A stretch of 64,000 bases of DNA, from positions 10,827,381 to 10,891,380 of the forward strand of contig NC_049979.1 of NCBI RefSeq assembly GCF_000003815.2. The letters are read 5' to 3'. Numbering within the stretch: the stretch's first letter is position 1; every line of letters starts with the position of its first letter. Below, in pieces: positions 11,442 through 26,400 of this stretch. The DNA is from Branchiostoma floridae (Eukaryota > Chordata > Leptocardii > Amphioxiformes > Branchiostomatidae). The position numbers and the translations under genes are program-made. The notes beneath the pieces were generated by a model, which was given only the letters and a program-made list of their open reading frames with translations, had not been told where the DNA came from and did no database searches.

Positions 11442-14400
11442 TACATACACATGTTTGCATATACACACACACAACCATAGGGGTTGGGCGTAACAGATAT
11501 GATGAATGGTTTAATGGGCTGAGCAGAGACCATGAAGTTCCGCTCTTAACGAATTACATTTGTCATTCCCAGTATGTTTCCTCTCAGAGTGATGGATTTT
11601 TTTTCGTACGAAAATAAATGGCTCCTTGCTTTGACTTTCAACCTACTACCAAAACCGGAGTATTCTATTTTCATTAGAGCAATAAGGCCTTATTTAGGGC
11701 ATTTTATACTTGCTTATACGACTCGTATTTCTCGTACTTGAACGTGTTCACACAATCTTTAGCTTTGGAGATTAACACACACAGGCGCCCACAATTTCCA
11801 AGCAAATGTTAGGATCCGACTCAGTCTCAGTGTTTTATGCATGCTTTTCCAACATCTAGGACGGATTTCTAGTGTTGCACGTTCAATATTCTAGATCCGG
11901 TGAAAAGTTTAATGGCACAAAAAGACGTAGTAAATATCGCAAATTCACACGTTAAACACTGAGACTTGGCTGGATCCTTACATCTGCCTAAGGTTTACAT
12001 ACGCACATTTCAGTCCTTCTTCAGTAGATGTATCCACCAAACAGCAGTTGTCTCTAAATGTAAAAGGTTGATGTAAGACAATAGTGATGTGCGGCACGCG
12101 ATACCACCACCATACGGCACGCTCTCATACCGATCTCCGTGAAGCGGAAAATTGTTTAACCTTCACGACCAGCTCGACTGTCTCAAGAAATCAATGCGTG
12201 CGCGTGCGGGAACGGCAGGGCGCGAGGAGGCGTTCTCACGTACAGCTAAATCATCGCAACTTTAGGAAAACTGTAAAACAAGTTGCACGGAGAGGCTATG
12301 GCGAAGTAACAGCGATTTACAACATGTTGTTTAATGACTACCGTAACGCAAAAGTAGGGTAATATCAACGTCGATTTTTAGATATCGAGCAGCGACTTCA
12401 GAGAATGCTAAATTGTTGATAGAGGACTCCCTAGGGTGTCAGCCTTGTGTAATTGCACACAGATCACTTCGCACCGCCATGTAGAGATTGCCACGTCCTA
12501 CATTAGGCAAATTTCAAAATCCATCGGCCAACGCCATCCTTAGAGCTGGCTTTATGACAAAAGCAAACTTACAAAAAATGTCTCCCAGTAGCAGGCAAAC
12601 GTGCGATAAAACAATCTTACAACTAGTTATAGCAGCCATACTTAACTGAAGTGAACCATGATGCTTTTTTCCTCTGGCAAGCCACTTCTCTATGACTGTC
12701 GTGTTCAGCCGGGCACACGGAGTCACCCCTACTGTCTAGATAAGACTTTTGTGTTCTTCTACGTGCATAGGTTTAACGCCTGAGACAAACATCTGAACAT
12801 CAAACATAACGATCCTACGTCAATGATACATTTGTAGTTGTGCAGTCGACGGAGTCGTGGGTAAAACGCATTTTCTTTACCTAGGAACGACAGTGTGACA
12901 AATCATTCACAAAGTGCGAGTCACAGTTGTAAGGCGATACAAGTGCGATACATCATAGTGGGAAGTAGACAGGACAGATTTTGTTGATTTGTATAGAGAG
13001 CCTTGAGAAACCATCTAATCTGTCTTTTCTGTGCGTAGACAATTGTATATCTTTTAACGAAGATTCGATAAGCATGTTGGAATCAGTTATTACTGTTAGA
13101 TTGTCACATCGTCAAGGGACGCCGATTTGCCCTAATGAGAATATTGCCTAAAATCGATACAAATCACGTTGGCAAGTTAGATACAACTCGCGGACGGTAA
13201 TGTTACATACCTGTATGTACAATCAGTAGCCAATATTGCAAAAGGGAAATGGTGCGTGAATCAAATATGACACTGAAATACAGCTATGAAAAATAACATT
13301 GCATCAACAGCAAACCCAAGAGCTTACAAGTTCTATAGATAGCCATCAAGTCTATGTCTATTCAGTAGAATGAACATATGTCTACATAAGACATACATGC
13401 AATGATAGCTTCAACGTTCCGAATCACGACAGCATGTCGTTAATTCAGGATTGGACTCTATGGTGCCGCACGCTATGAAAGACGTCGGCTGTGGATAATT
13501 ACCTCCCCACGGGGCCCACGATTGACAAATAGAACCATTTGATGGCTGCCAGAGCCGAGAGTTATATGTCTTCATGACGTCACAGACGTACGTAGAGCAC
13601 TTCGACAAGACTCGTTAGACAGAAAAAAGATCTGAAGTTGATCTGATAAACTGTATGCACAGATATTTCATAGGACACACAAGCTGTCCAAATTTTTTCC
13701 TATATTGTCTCTGTGTTTATGATCACCTCTAACATTTGTAATTTGATGATGGAATCGTTTCGTTGCAGAGTTTGATTTCGAAAACGTATAGAATATGATG
13801 CATGCGCAATTCAGTCTTTTTTTTTAAATATTTGAAACTATAAATGTATACCATTATGTCGATGCTCTTGTTGCAAAACATACGTATGTCCATCTACCGA
13901 GTTACATATATCGGCCACTTTGAAAACGTTTAGTATTCAGGTTACATATATTTGTTACGTAAAACGTTTTGAAAGAGGTGTACACTAGGGGTGGGTACCG
14001 GTACAGAAAATTCAGGTCCAGGTCCGATTCAGGTCCAGAGGATCAGGTCCAGGTCCGGACCTGAACCTGGACCTGATTTAGTATGACTCATACCAATGGT
14101 CCATTTCACTACAAGGAAGTTTGTTTGGTGTAGTATTAGACTAACACTTTTTTTAAATCCTACAATGCTAACTGCACTTGTACGATTGGCTGTAAAACTT
14201 GGTAGAAGTCACTTTAAACTCTACTCTACTTCACTCTTGTTATTTTCTTCCACCTGCAAGCGCCAAATGTGTGAATGCCTAATAAAATAATCTGTTAATT
14301 TTCTAATCGGTCCAACATCCGGTCCACCTAATTTTTTCAGGTCCGGTTTTTCTGGACCGGTCCGATAAGAAAAACCGGTTTTGTACCGGTACGCTGTACC

Positions 14401-17400
14401 GATACCCAGCCCTAGTGTACACTATAAAATCTGCCAGTATAGGTCTGTGGAGAAATGTTAATGGATGATACATGTGGGGCCGTTCTTTATGCCTTTCTTC
14501 CCGTGATGTCTTCTCATTACACTAATGGATCTCGTGATGATTTAAAGTTCTTAAGAGGTTCATAACATTACCACCCATCCACTTTCTGATTCATTTTTCT
14601 GCAACTCAGCAGCTCCCAGGGGAGCGCTGTCCCAGCATCTGTTCCGAGTCTATGATACATGTTAGGTATGGTGCTACAGGGTTGTGTTTGTGGTCACGCC
14701 ATGGCTCTGTCCTTGGTACTGAATGTGTGGGTCAGTAGACACTGTACACATAACCCATGGACAAGGTGCGTGTTTATAGATACTTGGTTCTGGGGGGGCA
14801 TTGGGCTAACGGGGATCTGAACATCATATCCTTGGTGCTGAAAATTGGGTGTAAGGAAAAAACAAAACCCTGTACATGAAGTTCTGAACAGCTAAACGTT
14901 GCTATAAAGAGACAACACTTAATTGATTTCTATAACATCGCGTAGAAAATACTCTATCAAGAATTAATGTAAAGCTGCATTCCGCACTACGGATTATATT
15001 GTAACAAGTCCAAAGCACTTATTGTAAAGCTGTGCACAGTTGGTGTTGATCCTAGCTGACAAAGGCAGATAGCTTTTCGGTTTGTGGACGAGTAGAAGGC
15101 TACGGACGTCATTCTGTTAGCACCATCTTCCAAATCATCTAACGCTTCGATGGATGTCCCGTCTTGCTCATCCCATCTACTGCATTATCGTCGGTGATGT
15201 CTACAGTCAGCGGGAAGCTCTGTTAGACAGACCGCGGGGTAGCCGTCCATTAATCATTCCTGGATGTCTGAGCAGAAGTGCCAGTTTCCATTAGCCGCAG
15301 ATTTAGTCATAAGATAAACAGACAAGTCTGGAATAACCCCTTCTATTCCGGGCTGGCCTTCTGGGGCCACTGGCGGCTTACCCATTTAACATGCGGCCTG
15401 CTCCTCTAAAGTACTTTTATGGCGGTAAAGCAAAGTCATTTCAATCAGTTTTCACTCCTCCTGGCCTTTCAAAGTAGCTTTCAATCTTGGTTTGTGATGA
15501 CATTTCACATCTTACTGTTTCACTTTAAGACGACCAGCATGACCAGAATTTTCCATATACATTTTATCAAGTAGTTATCAAGTTTATTATTGTCCAGCAC
15601 TCGTGGCCTACTCAATGTGTGGCAGATGATCTTGCAATTGATCTTAAACAGCAATTCTCTCTATCTTAGTTAAGTAGAATTTACTATACCATGTTATCCT
15701 TACACTTTGGGTGTAAAGTAAGAATTTCTTTACGTGAAGTCTATCCTTTCCAGAGCTTGATCGCAAACCGAAAATTGATGAGTGGTTTAAAGGTGATGTG
15801 TTTGGAATATTTATATTTTGTGGTTGTGCTCGGCTGAAAACGCAAGCCATTGGCATTGCAAAGCATCATTGCGCGGTCACAGTGATTATCTACCTGAAAA
15901 GACATAATGATTCGCCTCATTTCAGGATGACTGCTTGACGTTTAGTATCTTCAATACCAAACGCGATAGAATGTGAGGAACTAGCGATGGATTCCGCCTT
16001 CACATGCCAAGACACAGTGGATTAACAGCACATTCCCATACGACCTGAAAAAAAACTATGCTACAAACTCTGAGACCTTTTTTCACCATGATCATAGATG
16101 CATACTCATACCGCCATCAGGGGTATTCTACGAGTCATGATCAGAGTGGTAATGAGACGATTATTATAAATATCGCTGCTGTGAAAAGAAAATGGAAAAT
16201 CGATAAGGTTGATAACCTCGGTACACGTCCAGCGGTCAGAGCTGCTAACCATATATATCTCACCGAGTCACGTCAATGGGAGGTCGGAAAATGGTAGATA
16301 GTTTCTGTTATAGTATTATTCCGAACAGAACAGGAATGGTGCGCCGTTTTGTTAGACTTCCTGCAGTTCGAATTCTTTAGTGTCGTCCCAGTTCCAACAC
16401 TGCAAATGAGCCATGGGCAGCATGCATCATTTATTACCTTTCTGTTCACCTAGGTATCTATATCGTAATCATAAACTATATAAAATCACCGGGGGATCGT
16501 TTATTAGGCTTAATATTAACTTCGGCTCCCGACTGGGAGTTGAGGTTTATAGAGATTTTGCATTTTACATGAAACATTGGCAACTCATAGCGTTATCGCA
16601 GAATAGTAATATTTACGATGCGGTACAGTTCAATTTAGCATATTGTCGAGCCAATCGAGCACATCTCGGGTGTAGACTGTGGTCAGTTTTTCAAGTACGC
16701 CTGGATAAAAACTACGTATACGGACACATGATTTGACACGGCGACCTGTTACATAGACACTAAACCAAGTTACACTAAACATTACTGTAGCAGCATTTTC
16801 CATGGCTAGCGACCTAGCTACCTCGTCTGGCATGTCTACATTTGGCCAATTTCTACTATTTTTCCAGCTACCTGTGGAGCCTGGTAGCTAGGATAAAACT
16901 TCCATACGGACTTCATACGGATTTGAATGTATACACAAGTGTGAAACCTTCTGTACGATGTTTGTCCGCACAGGTACGTTCCTGTCGGCGTTCTTCACGC
17001 TGTGCTGCCCGGTGCCTGGGATGAAGGACGAGCCGAAGACGAAGCCGTTCTCCTACTGCCTGCTGGCGGCCTTCGTGCAGATCGTCCTGGCCATCATCAT
17101 CGTGGGCTGGATCCTCAGCTTCTACTGGGGCGTCATGTTCATCGTCATCTCCTGTAAGTGTGTCTTCCTAGAACTCTGTCACACATTCAGCACCTTCTCA
17201 CGACCACTCCAAAACTTAAGTCGGTTGGGAGAAGCCTGGAATTCATTATATTCTAGCTCCAGTTCGCTTCTCTGATCGGATCGGAGCAGAAGATGATTTT
17301 TTTTCAAAATGTACAGTTCCCTGGTGCTGACGACTTTTAAAGACCAGTGGGCAATCTCGCCAACCAACTACAGATGACATTGCTCACGACTTACCCTCCA

Positions 17401-20400
17401 CCATGACAGGAGCAAAATTCAGATCTCTTGATAGGGAAACAGATGTCTTAGAAGTCCCTTGTTGATGGCTGGCTCTGTTTCAGCCCGCTCTAAAATTCTA
17501 AGGCATCAAATTAAAATCGTGCGACGACGTACGACGAATGTGACCTACGTCCGTGTCGTAAGTGTTTACCAGACTACCTGGGGTAGTAAAACAGTAGAAA
17601 TTGACCAAATAGGCTGAATAATGTGCCAGATGAGTTAGCAGACGGTCCAATATTATTCAGTATTCATGACTTGTGCTGGTAAGACCTCTATCCATGACTT
17701 TCAGGGTGGTCTAAACCTCTTTACCTGTAACAGCTTCCATTGACTACAAAATAGTTCTACGACAAAACACCCCAAGAAAGCACGAAATATTACCCGTGAA
17801 ATAGAAGTCGTTTGCCAACATCCTGCATTTTATCGCCCATCATTCCAAACAAATTTACAACTTCATGTTTCATTCAACTTCAAATTTCATGCACCTCCAT
17901 ACGTAAATTATGTAAAATGCAGCACAGGGAATATAATAATGATGACAAAACATAGATAGGCCATATGCCGCGATGTTCTGTGCAGATTGCCAGTATAATA
18001 ACTGCACATCTAGTTGACATTATCCTTTTAAATTGCAACCGATGAGTGAAACCAATGAAATATTACGTCACAGGCGAACGGCGAACGTCACAGGCGAACG
18101 TTTATCGTACAAAGCTTTATGTATTTGATGGGTGGACTCCTTAATGCTTTCCACGACGAAACAACGTCCTCATCCATCATAACAAAACAAACTGCGTGCC
18201 GCGTAACCCCGCATGACATTCCATTACCTCGCCACACGAGCTAAGCTACCTCTCCGGCCTCATTCTCAAACTATAGCGTCAACATCCGTCTTCTACAGCT
18301 ACTTCCTATGTGGATTGACCAATTTTCCTTGGCCGTACTGATTGGGAAACCCGTATCTATTGATTTTCTTTGTACGTCTTGAAACTTCGTTTGTCATTTG
18401 ACCAGCTATCCATCTCCGGGGTTAGTTAACACACCTGAGCCCTGGAAGATTTGTCACCATTACCATTACGCCTTACATACACCTAGTATCGTCATGGGTG
18501 GAGTTGTAATTACTGTGCGAAACCACTAGGTGCGATTTTTTTTAATAAGGCTATGTTGATTTGATTATATGGATGACATCCGCGCGCGCATCATTTTTCG
18601 GCTGCTTCCAAACAAGTGCTTTAAAAAAAGCTGTATCTTGCCGGGTAGTAGGGATTTCGTCAGGAAAAGGTACCTCGGCGCTTCACCAGTGTTCATCAGT
18701 AAACATGAGGATCACATCAAAATAATCAGAAACAACCAGAACAAGTGCTTTAAAAAAGCTGACATTTTGCTAAGGTTTGCATGTGTGAACGTTTTTCTAG
18801 TTATTAGAATGTCATGTAAATAGAAATAGAGTAACTAAATCTGATATGGTCGCATGGAGAGATTCACCAATATGCAAATGAGGTTTGTCCAGGAATATAA
18901 GAATGAACATGTTTAGTGAAACTTTTTGTCATACAGGATGCAATTATTTTCGAGAAAATCAGTTTCTTCTCGTGCAATTATGTGATATAGATGTTGAATG
19001 GGCATTTTAATGAAAGTTAGAACGACATATACCCTACATGTACATGTCTGTTCGTTCATTCAAATATCCCAACAGCGGAAAAATGCAGAACTACAACAGA
19101 AATTCCCAAATGTTCTGGTCAAAAGACAAAAGTATTGTTTACTAGTACTTTAATGGTGTAAAAAAAAATTAAAAAAAAGAAAGTTGAAAACCTCGTTTTA
19201 AAAGGTTTAAAGGGTATAGAAATGTATGGCATAGACTGCAAGTCGCAAAATGCAAAAATAAACGTTGTTTTATTTTTACAATTAAAGAATGATGAATCCA
19301 TTCCAGTGAAGTTTTACCCTCTAAACTAATTAATAAGTTTTACCCTCTAAAATAATCCCCCAGTGTAGGGAGATATTGGAAATTTACCTCATTAACATAA
19401 TCTATGTCAGATGAATTAGTGGCACAATAAACCGGTATTGTAAAACTTTTTGACCCACAATGAGTATGCATTATTCTTTATTACAAAATAAATTCCTTCT
19501 GATGCAATTTTTGATATATCTTTATGATAAACATGGGTTAAAGCGTAGATTTATTTACGCTGGACCACATACGTCTAAAATACAGTTTTGATACTGGACT
19601 GCAATGTAACCCTTGTCTAACTAAGCCATAAAATTGGGCAAAGAGAAAAGGGCCTTTTGAAGGGCCTTTGGAAGGGCTGGGTTAACATTGAACCATTGAT
19701 TGAACCATTGAACCATGGAAAATATCCGCCACATTATCTTGCCGGGCGCAAGCCCGGCAAGATAAAAACGTTTTGAACCATACAGTATATCGTACAAAAC
19801 AGCTGCAAAATGAGCAAATATATGCAGTAGATTGCACAAAATATTGGAAAAAGTATACTAATGCCATAAAATGCCAATGTCAACTCAAAGAGCAAGGAAT
19901 AAGATGTGAAAGCACTAAATTGAAGAATCTACTGTTTGGTATACCATATTCCTTGGATTCAGTCATTTGTTCAACCTTACTGATCACTTATATCTTATAA
20001 TGAAGGCAAATTTTATTTTTGGCCAAACGTTTTTTTTTGCTCGCACGCTTGTATCAGTTTTTTAGTTCCAAGATGATGTCATCCATATAATCAAATCAAC
20101 GTGGCCTAATTGGTTGAGTTAAGATGAAAGTTAAAGGGTTTGAAAAGGTTTTGACTCAGATCCATCCAGCTGCTTGGGCAGCTGCCATCTTTGATTCTTA
20201 TTCCTCGTATGTCTAACATTCATCAAGGATCATCAAAGTGCCAGACAAGATGAATTACCGTTTCATGGAAACTTCGGATTTATGTTGTGGCTTCCAGGTA
20301 TTGAAAGATGAATCCGAAGTTTCCTGGAACAACTGCAGATGTTTATGCATCGGCCGTTCCCACTCTTGAATGTATTGTATATCATTTTGTGTATATTCTA

Positions 20401-23400
20401 AGTTAAAAGTATGTGTGCTGTAGATCCAATTCCGCCCAGTAGTGCCTCTTGCAGTACGGCTAAGGCTTGAGTACGGCGACACCGTGTGTCTTCCTTGAGT
20501 GTTCAAATAAGAAGAAAAACACGACAGGTCATTTTTTAAAGATTAACTTACAGCTATAGTATCATTACACCTCTCATCACATTCGCTGCCCGATATCAGT
20601 GCTACAGTACGTGATGAAGCACTTTCTTTACCCAGTAGAGCGTAAAGATGGAAAGATATACGTACACAACGACCTACCCCGGTCTCAAACCGATCGTTTG
20701 GACGGTAATTTAGAGAGTCTGTGATTCCCGGGGGCAGTTAAGCGGACCGCAAAAGATAGCCTTATCTCTGCTCGTGATCGGGAAAACAACCANNNNNNNN
20801 NNNNNNNNNNNNNNNNNNNNNNNNNNNNNNNNNNNNNNNNNNNNNNNNNNNNNNNNNNNNNNNNNNNNNNNNNNNNNNNNNNNNNNNNNNNNGGGTAAAA
20901 TTGGTCACGCGTGGCCAATTTTACTCTTCTGCCGGCTAAAGTCCTTCCCCAGCATTATGTTATAACGTTACTGTCTTGCCACGGAGGAATTCTGCTTGGA
21001 GATCATCCTTTGTGTGCAGTTCGGTTAAACCCAAAAACGGTTTGGAAAAGCGCGCTCGCAAGAAAAAATGGGTGGCTAGATCTCACATCCAAACGGGTGT
21101 CTGCTTAGATATTAGAGAAACGCCTGATGCTTCCAATTAGCCTCCACCAGGGTGGATCGTATAATTCCATATAAAGGAGAACGATTGACCAGGAGAGTCA
21201 TTCTGTGGAAAGGTGACATTTCCCACTCCTAACCGTGCCTGACCAACCAAATCCTATGGTGGCTAAACTCCCCTGGCAAAAATATTATCAGCCAGCGAAG
21301 TTTAATAGTCTGGCAGAGACTTGCCTGCGATGCTGAGACCATCAGGCGTTACAAGTGGGAGTTGGGGGAGGGTTAGGGCAGGCAGGTCGGAGGTGTGTAT
21401 TGGTGGAGAGCAGACTCGGATTGGGGGTCTGCCGAGGGCTTGCTTACGATGCTTGTTTCCTACGCCGGTAGTCGCTATTTCTAGAAACCATATGCATGGC
21501 CATGGTTTGCGTTTCGGTTGAGCTGCAACTAATATCGCGAATAAATGGTCAGTAGATTGTTAAAAAATCCTTACATACTTTATTCATCTTATCAACATAA
21601 TTCTTGGTAAAATGACAAATGTCAAGATGAAAGTATCTCACTTACATCTACCAAAAACGTTTAAGTCTCCCATGCACCTTAACAGATGCTTAAGGCTGGT
21701 GTCCATCTCCATTTCTGTAGCCCTCGGGCCACCCATTNNNNNNNNNNNNNNNNNNNNNNNNNNNNNNNNNNNNNNNNNNNNNNNNNNNNNNNNNNNNNNN
21801 NNNNNNNNNNNNNNNNNNNNNNNNNNNNNNNNNNNNNGCAGCATGTACCATCTTTAAGTGTTTGGTATGACTCGGTCGGGAATAGATCTCACCTTCCGAC
21901 TCCATCGCACCGGTGTTACGTCACTAGTTGAAAATAGATACAAAGGCCATATTCACGTGGGTTGATTGGAAGATATGAGGTTGGTATCTGGGAGACTGAG
22001 TGATGAATACTCTCCAAGCAGAAAGAAAGAGGAGATCGTTACTCTCTTCTGGTTTGTGCCCGTTTTTTAGGGCCGACTTCTTTAATAAGGGTTGCCAATC
22101 AGGAGAAGGTTTAGTACACGACCTTCCCCCCAACTACAGCTATCGTCGGGAGGGTATGTGATAAGTAAACACGACTACTGGTGTTACAACTATCGAATTT
22201 CGGACGGCAAAAAGCGTGTCCCCTCTACACATGGCGATTGATTGGCCTTAATCAAGTACATGGCCTGAGGCAAGGTCAAACATAGTCCGGGCAAAATCGA
22301 ATGATGGGTGGTTGATGATTTCCCCTGCGGAAGGGGGAGATTTGTAGATTTGCACTTTTTTATTGACCAAACATACAAAAGCAAAATACAGATAGCGGCC
22401 CACTCAAGCAAGTTGAAACAACTTCTATTGGCGCCCCTATTATAACAACATGAAAATGGATAATTGACTAGAAAGACAGAAAAAATAAGTATTGAACAAT
22501 AGTAACAACGATCGATATACCTCGTAGTATGAACAGAAAAGACCAAACAAACCACACAGGAGTGCGAGAAATAACCAACCCTGTCACTCTAAAGGTGGTT
22601 TGCTGCGGTGTGGGCATTCGATCGCATTCACAGAAACTTCTAAAACGCCTCTAAACTAGCCCTAGTGCTATCCTAGTTAGTTAATCCCCTCTTCCATTTA
22701 TCTATTGTCTATTTGTGTATATATAGGAACCTCGGCATGGATAGTATCTAGGATGGCACCCTTGACACTATAAACTAAGAAAGGGCAACACTTAACAACA
22801 TTTTGTTTTGATTACTGTCATGCTTGGCATGTCGCCTGAGCTCCACGAGAGTATGACTGACAGCCCAGTCATCTGCAGAGTCACACCGGCTCTAGATGAG
22901 CCTTGATAACTTATCCGTCTCCCCGCCATGTCGATACACAGAAGAGTGGAATTAGATATTTGTCTGGAAAGTAGGATTAGGTTTGATCCCTTTTTTAAAT
23001 CCCCCAAGCCCAGGGGACTGAACGTTAATCTGGTTAGCATCCGTCTTTGATACCATTTGCACCAAATTCGTCTCCTCTGGTCTGACCCTTGGAAATGATA
23101 TGTCATTCAAATTTACTTCATTCTCTTTCCCTACACCACTAATCTCCAAGATGCTGGGAGGCAAAAATCGTACATTTTCNNNNNNNNNNNNNNNNNNNNN
23201 NNNNNNNNNNNNNNNNNNNNNNNNNNNNNNNNNNNNNNNNNNNNNNNNNNNNNNNNNNNNNNNNNNNNNNNNNNNNNNNNNNNNNNNNNNNNNNNNNNNN
23301 NNNNNNNNNNNNNNNNNNNNNNNNNNNNNNNNNNNNNNNNNNNNNNNNNNNNNNNNNNNNNNNNNNNNNNNNNNNNNNNNNNNNNNNNNNNNNNNNNNNN

Positions 23401-26400
23401 NNNNNNNNNNNNNNNNNNNNNNNNNNNNNNNNNNNNNNNNNNNNNNNNNNNNNNNNNNNNNNNNNNNNNATAGGACGTTCTTTCCGGCTGGTAATGCGCA
23501 ATGAATCTGAATTGTGTCGTGTCGTGCCAGCGCGTCTGGCGCTTGTACTTGTAGCTAGCTGTCGCGGGTGTAGAAGGAGTGAAAGGGAAGGCCCACGATC
23601 CACATCAGGGAATGACTAGCCTTGTAGCCATCCCGTTCTAGCTCCAGTACGTTACTCTAATGTCTTCTCTGGCGAATACTTGGCATGGAAGACATCAGGC
23701 GTGTGAACGGAGCTGGAGTAACCGCGCAACAGTGACGTAGATACATAACTTTATCATAGACTAGCAACGTGCTTTTAATCTTGATTGTATCTCCCACGTG
23801 TATTCGTTCAAGTTATGGGTGCACGCTACCATAAACTGTTGCTCACTTGCAATTAGTCTACTGGCATGAATTTGCAATAAACTACACCTTACATCTGTCC
23901 ACGCTTCAAAACAGACCAATGTGAAATTTTATAATGAGCAGTGATGAGGCGATTGTGCGTGGGAACAGCAGATGAAGAGGATAAACACTATGAACAGATT
24001 TTGAACAGCTGAGCCGCTCCCACCTCTTGCGCCATATGTAAAATCCAATACGCGCGTTCACGTGTGGGAGCACTTGTCTTTTTCATTCCCAAGCTTCAGC
24101 GCGACGTTCTGTGCTGCTACGTCCATGTGCCGATTGCAAGAGCACTACATTCTAAGCCCACGTTGTATGCTTGAGGGGCACCTTAGAAAACGAATCACGT
24201 TTCGCTTAATAAGCTTGTCCCAACGACGGTGGAACTAATACGAGAAAATAATTGGCAGCGCTGGTAGCCGATTGTTACAGGTAACGTAAAAGTTAAACGT
24301 CACCACGCACCGTCGATCCTGCTCAGTTAGAATGGTAAGAAACGACATTGTTATGGTGAGTAATATTACTAATAAGAGGGTACATCATGAGTTATCGTGT
24401 CATCACATCGACAGCTACTTCAACGCTATCAACCACTTCCAACAACCATCACCACCATAGATTGAGCATAACGTCACCAGTTCCCTCAATTTCTAATGGA
24501 CGGCCAAATGCGAGCCATGATTTGTGTTTCGGTGAAGGTTCTCCTCGGTGATGTTATCGGCCCATTTCTCACTCTGCCTGTCGGCCATTATTTCCCCCTC
24601 CATGCAAGACCTGTCAGCTTGTCTTTACAGGATACAGCGAATAGCATGTAAGGCATTTCATGGGAAACACATTTAACGTACATTCTCCCTTTCCGTCACA
24701 CTTATCACTTCATGATGATCGCATCGTGGTTCTCAAATCCTCATGAAATGCTGCTACGAACCATTAGGGCTGTGACTCGCGCACAAGGAAAAAACTTTTT
24801 GAAAACCCTGCTTACAGCTCGAGGCAGTAATAGTTCCATCATGTTGTTCAATAGTTCCAGTCATGGAAAAAGTTCAACATAACGTTCAACATAACGTCGA
24901 GATATTGAACTTCTAAATGTCAGCCCAGCCGGGGAAAACTCTTTGGGGCCATTTTCTCCACATGGAACCTAAACTTTCTCCACATGGAACCTAAACGCTA
25001 CTCTATAATGTCTATATGAGAACGGTATATATAAGCCTCCGTCGGTTAATATTGAGCATGGGCTTTTGCTAAACGCCCCTATTGGAGAACGACAGTCTCT
25101 GTCAGTCACATAGGTCATAGCCGGTGCGACTAGCCTTAGGAAGACGAAAAATCGTCGTTATCTTCCTGACCAGGAAGAGTAACTAAAATTCTACGTCTTC
25201 CCAAGGCTAGTCGCATCAGGTACATAAGTCACAGGTCGACTCTTTTCTACGGATCCGCTTTTCCTGAGCACTGTGCATTAGTGTAGCTTCCATTGAGATG
25301 CAAAAATATGCCATTTATCAAAACAAATCTCTCTCTCTCTAGTAAGATGGAATACCCATATCAAGCTCTGTTAACGCTGTGGTACTATGAAATACCAATC
25401 TACAAATAATACCTATCAAGGGACAAAAATGAATTTGTAGCAGTCGGCGAATGAAAGGTGAAAAGTCCCTAGATGTCGTGTAACATATTACAAATGTAAC
25501 TTTCTGTACAGTGAAGAAGTACCCGTGAAAGGGAGAAAACTGCGCTTTGTTATTTGAATAGCTGCAAACCTTATAAATTGATGTGAAGTTGTACTGGAAA
25601 TAGCGATACCTTTATCAAGGGAGAAGGCGAAGTATTAGGTTTGACAGGAGCTGTGCTGAGTTATTGAGGTTAGCTAAAGGGGTTTCTACCACTGACACTA
25701 ACTGTAGAACTATACATACGGTTGGTAAATCAATGTATACTCTTTATCATACACAACCATCACACAGCCCAGAGGAACGTTTCGGTAGCTATTCTACAAG
25801 CTTCCTCAGCGCATTAGTTACTGCACCTAGCAGGGTGTGTGTGTGTGTAGATCCAGTAATTATTGCCCTGAGGGAGGTAGCAGGACTTCCAAAACGTTGG
25901 CTGGTAAATTCCTCTTTTACACAACCTTTCGTACCCCGATAAGTCATCTGTAGGTTTTATAGTCATAAATAAGAGTGTCGGCGTTCTGAAGCAGGATTTT
26001 ATGTTTTGTGATGTCCATCACTGCGAAAATGGAACTCTACGTGCAACACCATATAAGGCCTACTTCACATTTCCTGCCCGGGGCCCGGCCGGGCTATTTG
26101 CGGAAACGAAAGATAAAAGTTCATGCCAGTAAATATATGCTCAGGGCATGCTGTTAAATCATTTTTGATCCGTTTTGTGTTTCGTTGTCTTTAATATCGT
26201 ACTTTTAGTTCCCCAAAACTGCCAGACCGGGCACCTTTGTAGAAATGTGACGTTTTACGTATACAGTGAAATCCGGCTTCAGAAGAAATTTTTACCTACA
26301 CAAATAAACAGTTGATTCAAGCTAGTATCTCAGTGTTGTCTCTGTGTTTCTGCAGGGCGGAAGGGTGAGGAGCCCGTGTCAGTCATCGAGCGATATGAGT

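Larger units (their letters stand above)
9762..16973 (+). other. STUM-A intron 1
   Basis: This 7.2-kb intron carries an AAGGCC-ended element (10333-10710), the CA/CG repeat (11130-11475) and a hAT-like element (13986-14414). Apart from these I recognise nothing. The acceptor is GTCCGCACAG|GTACG. Confidence 0.8.
17154..26355 (+). other. STUM-A intron 2
   Basis: This 9.2-kb intron contains three assembly gaps, several dispersed repeat fragments, a perfect GCAA-loop hairpin at 19734-19765 and a foldback at 25104-25240. I recognise no coding exon in it. The exons on either side join in phase 1 to the family's expected ending. Confidence 0.75.

Noticed and set aside
10991..11617. 208-codon open frame of His-Thr repeats, and Cys-Val frames on the other strand
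   Set aside because: These are direct translations of the CA/CG microsatellite; no start context, no splice signals and no family support.
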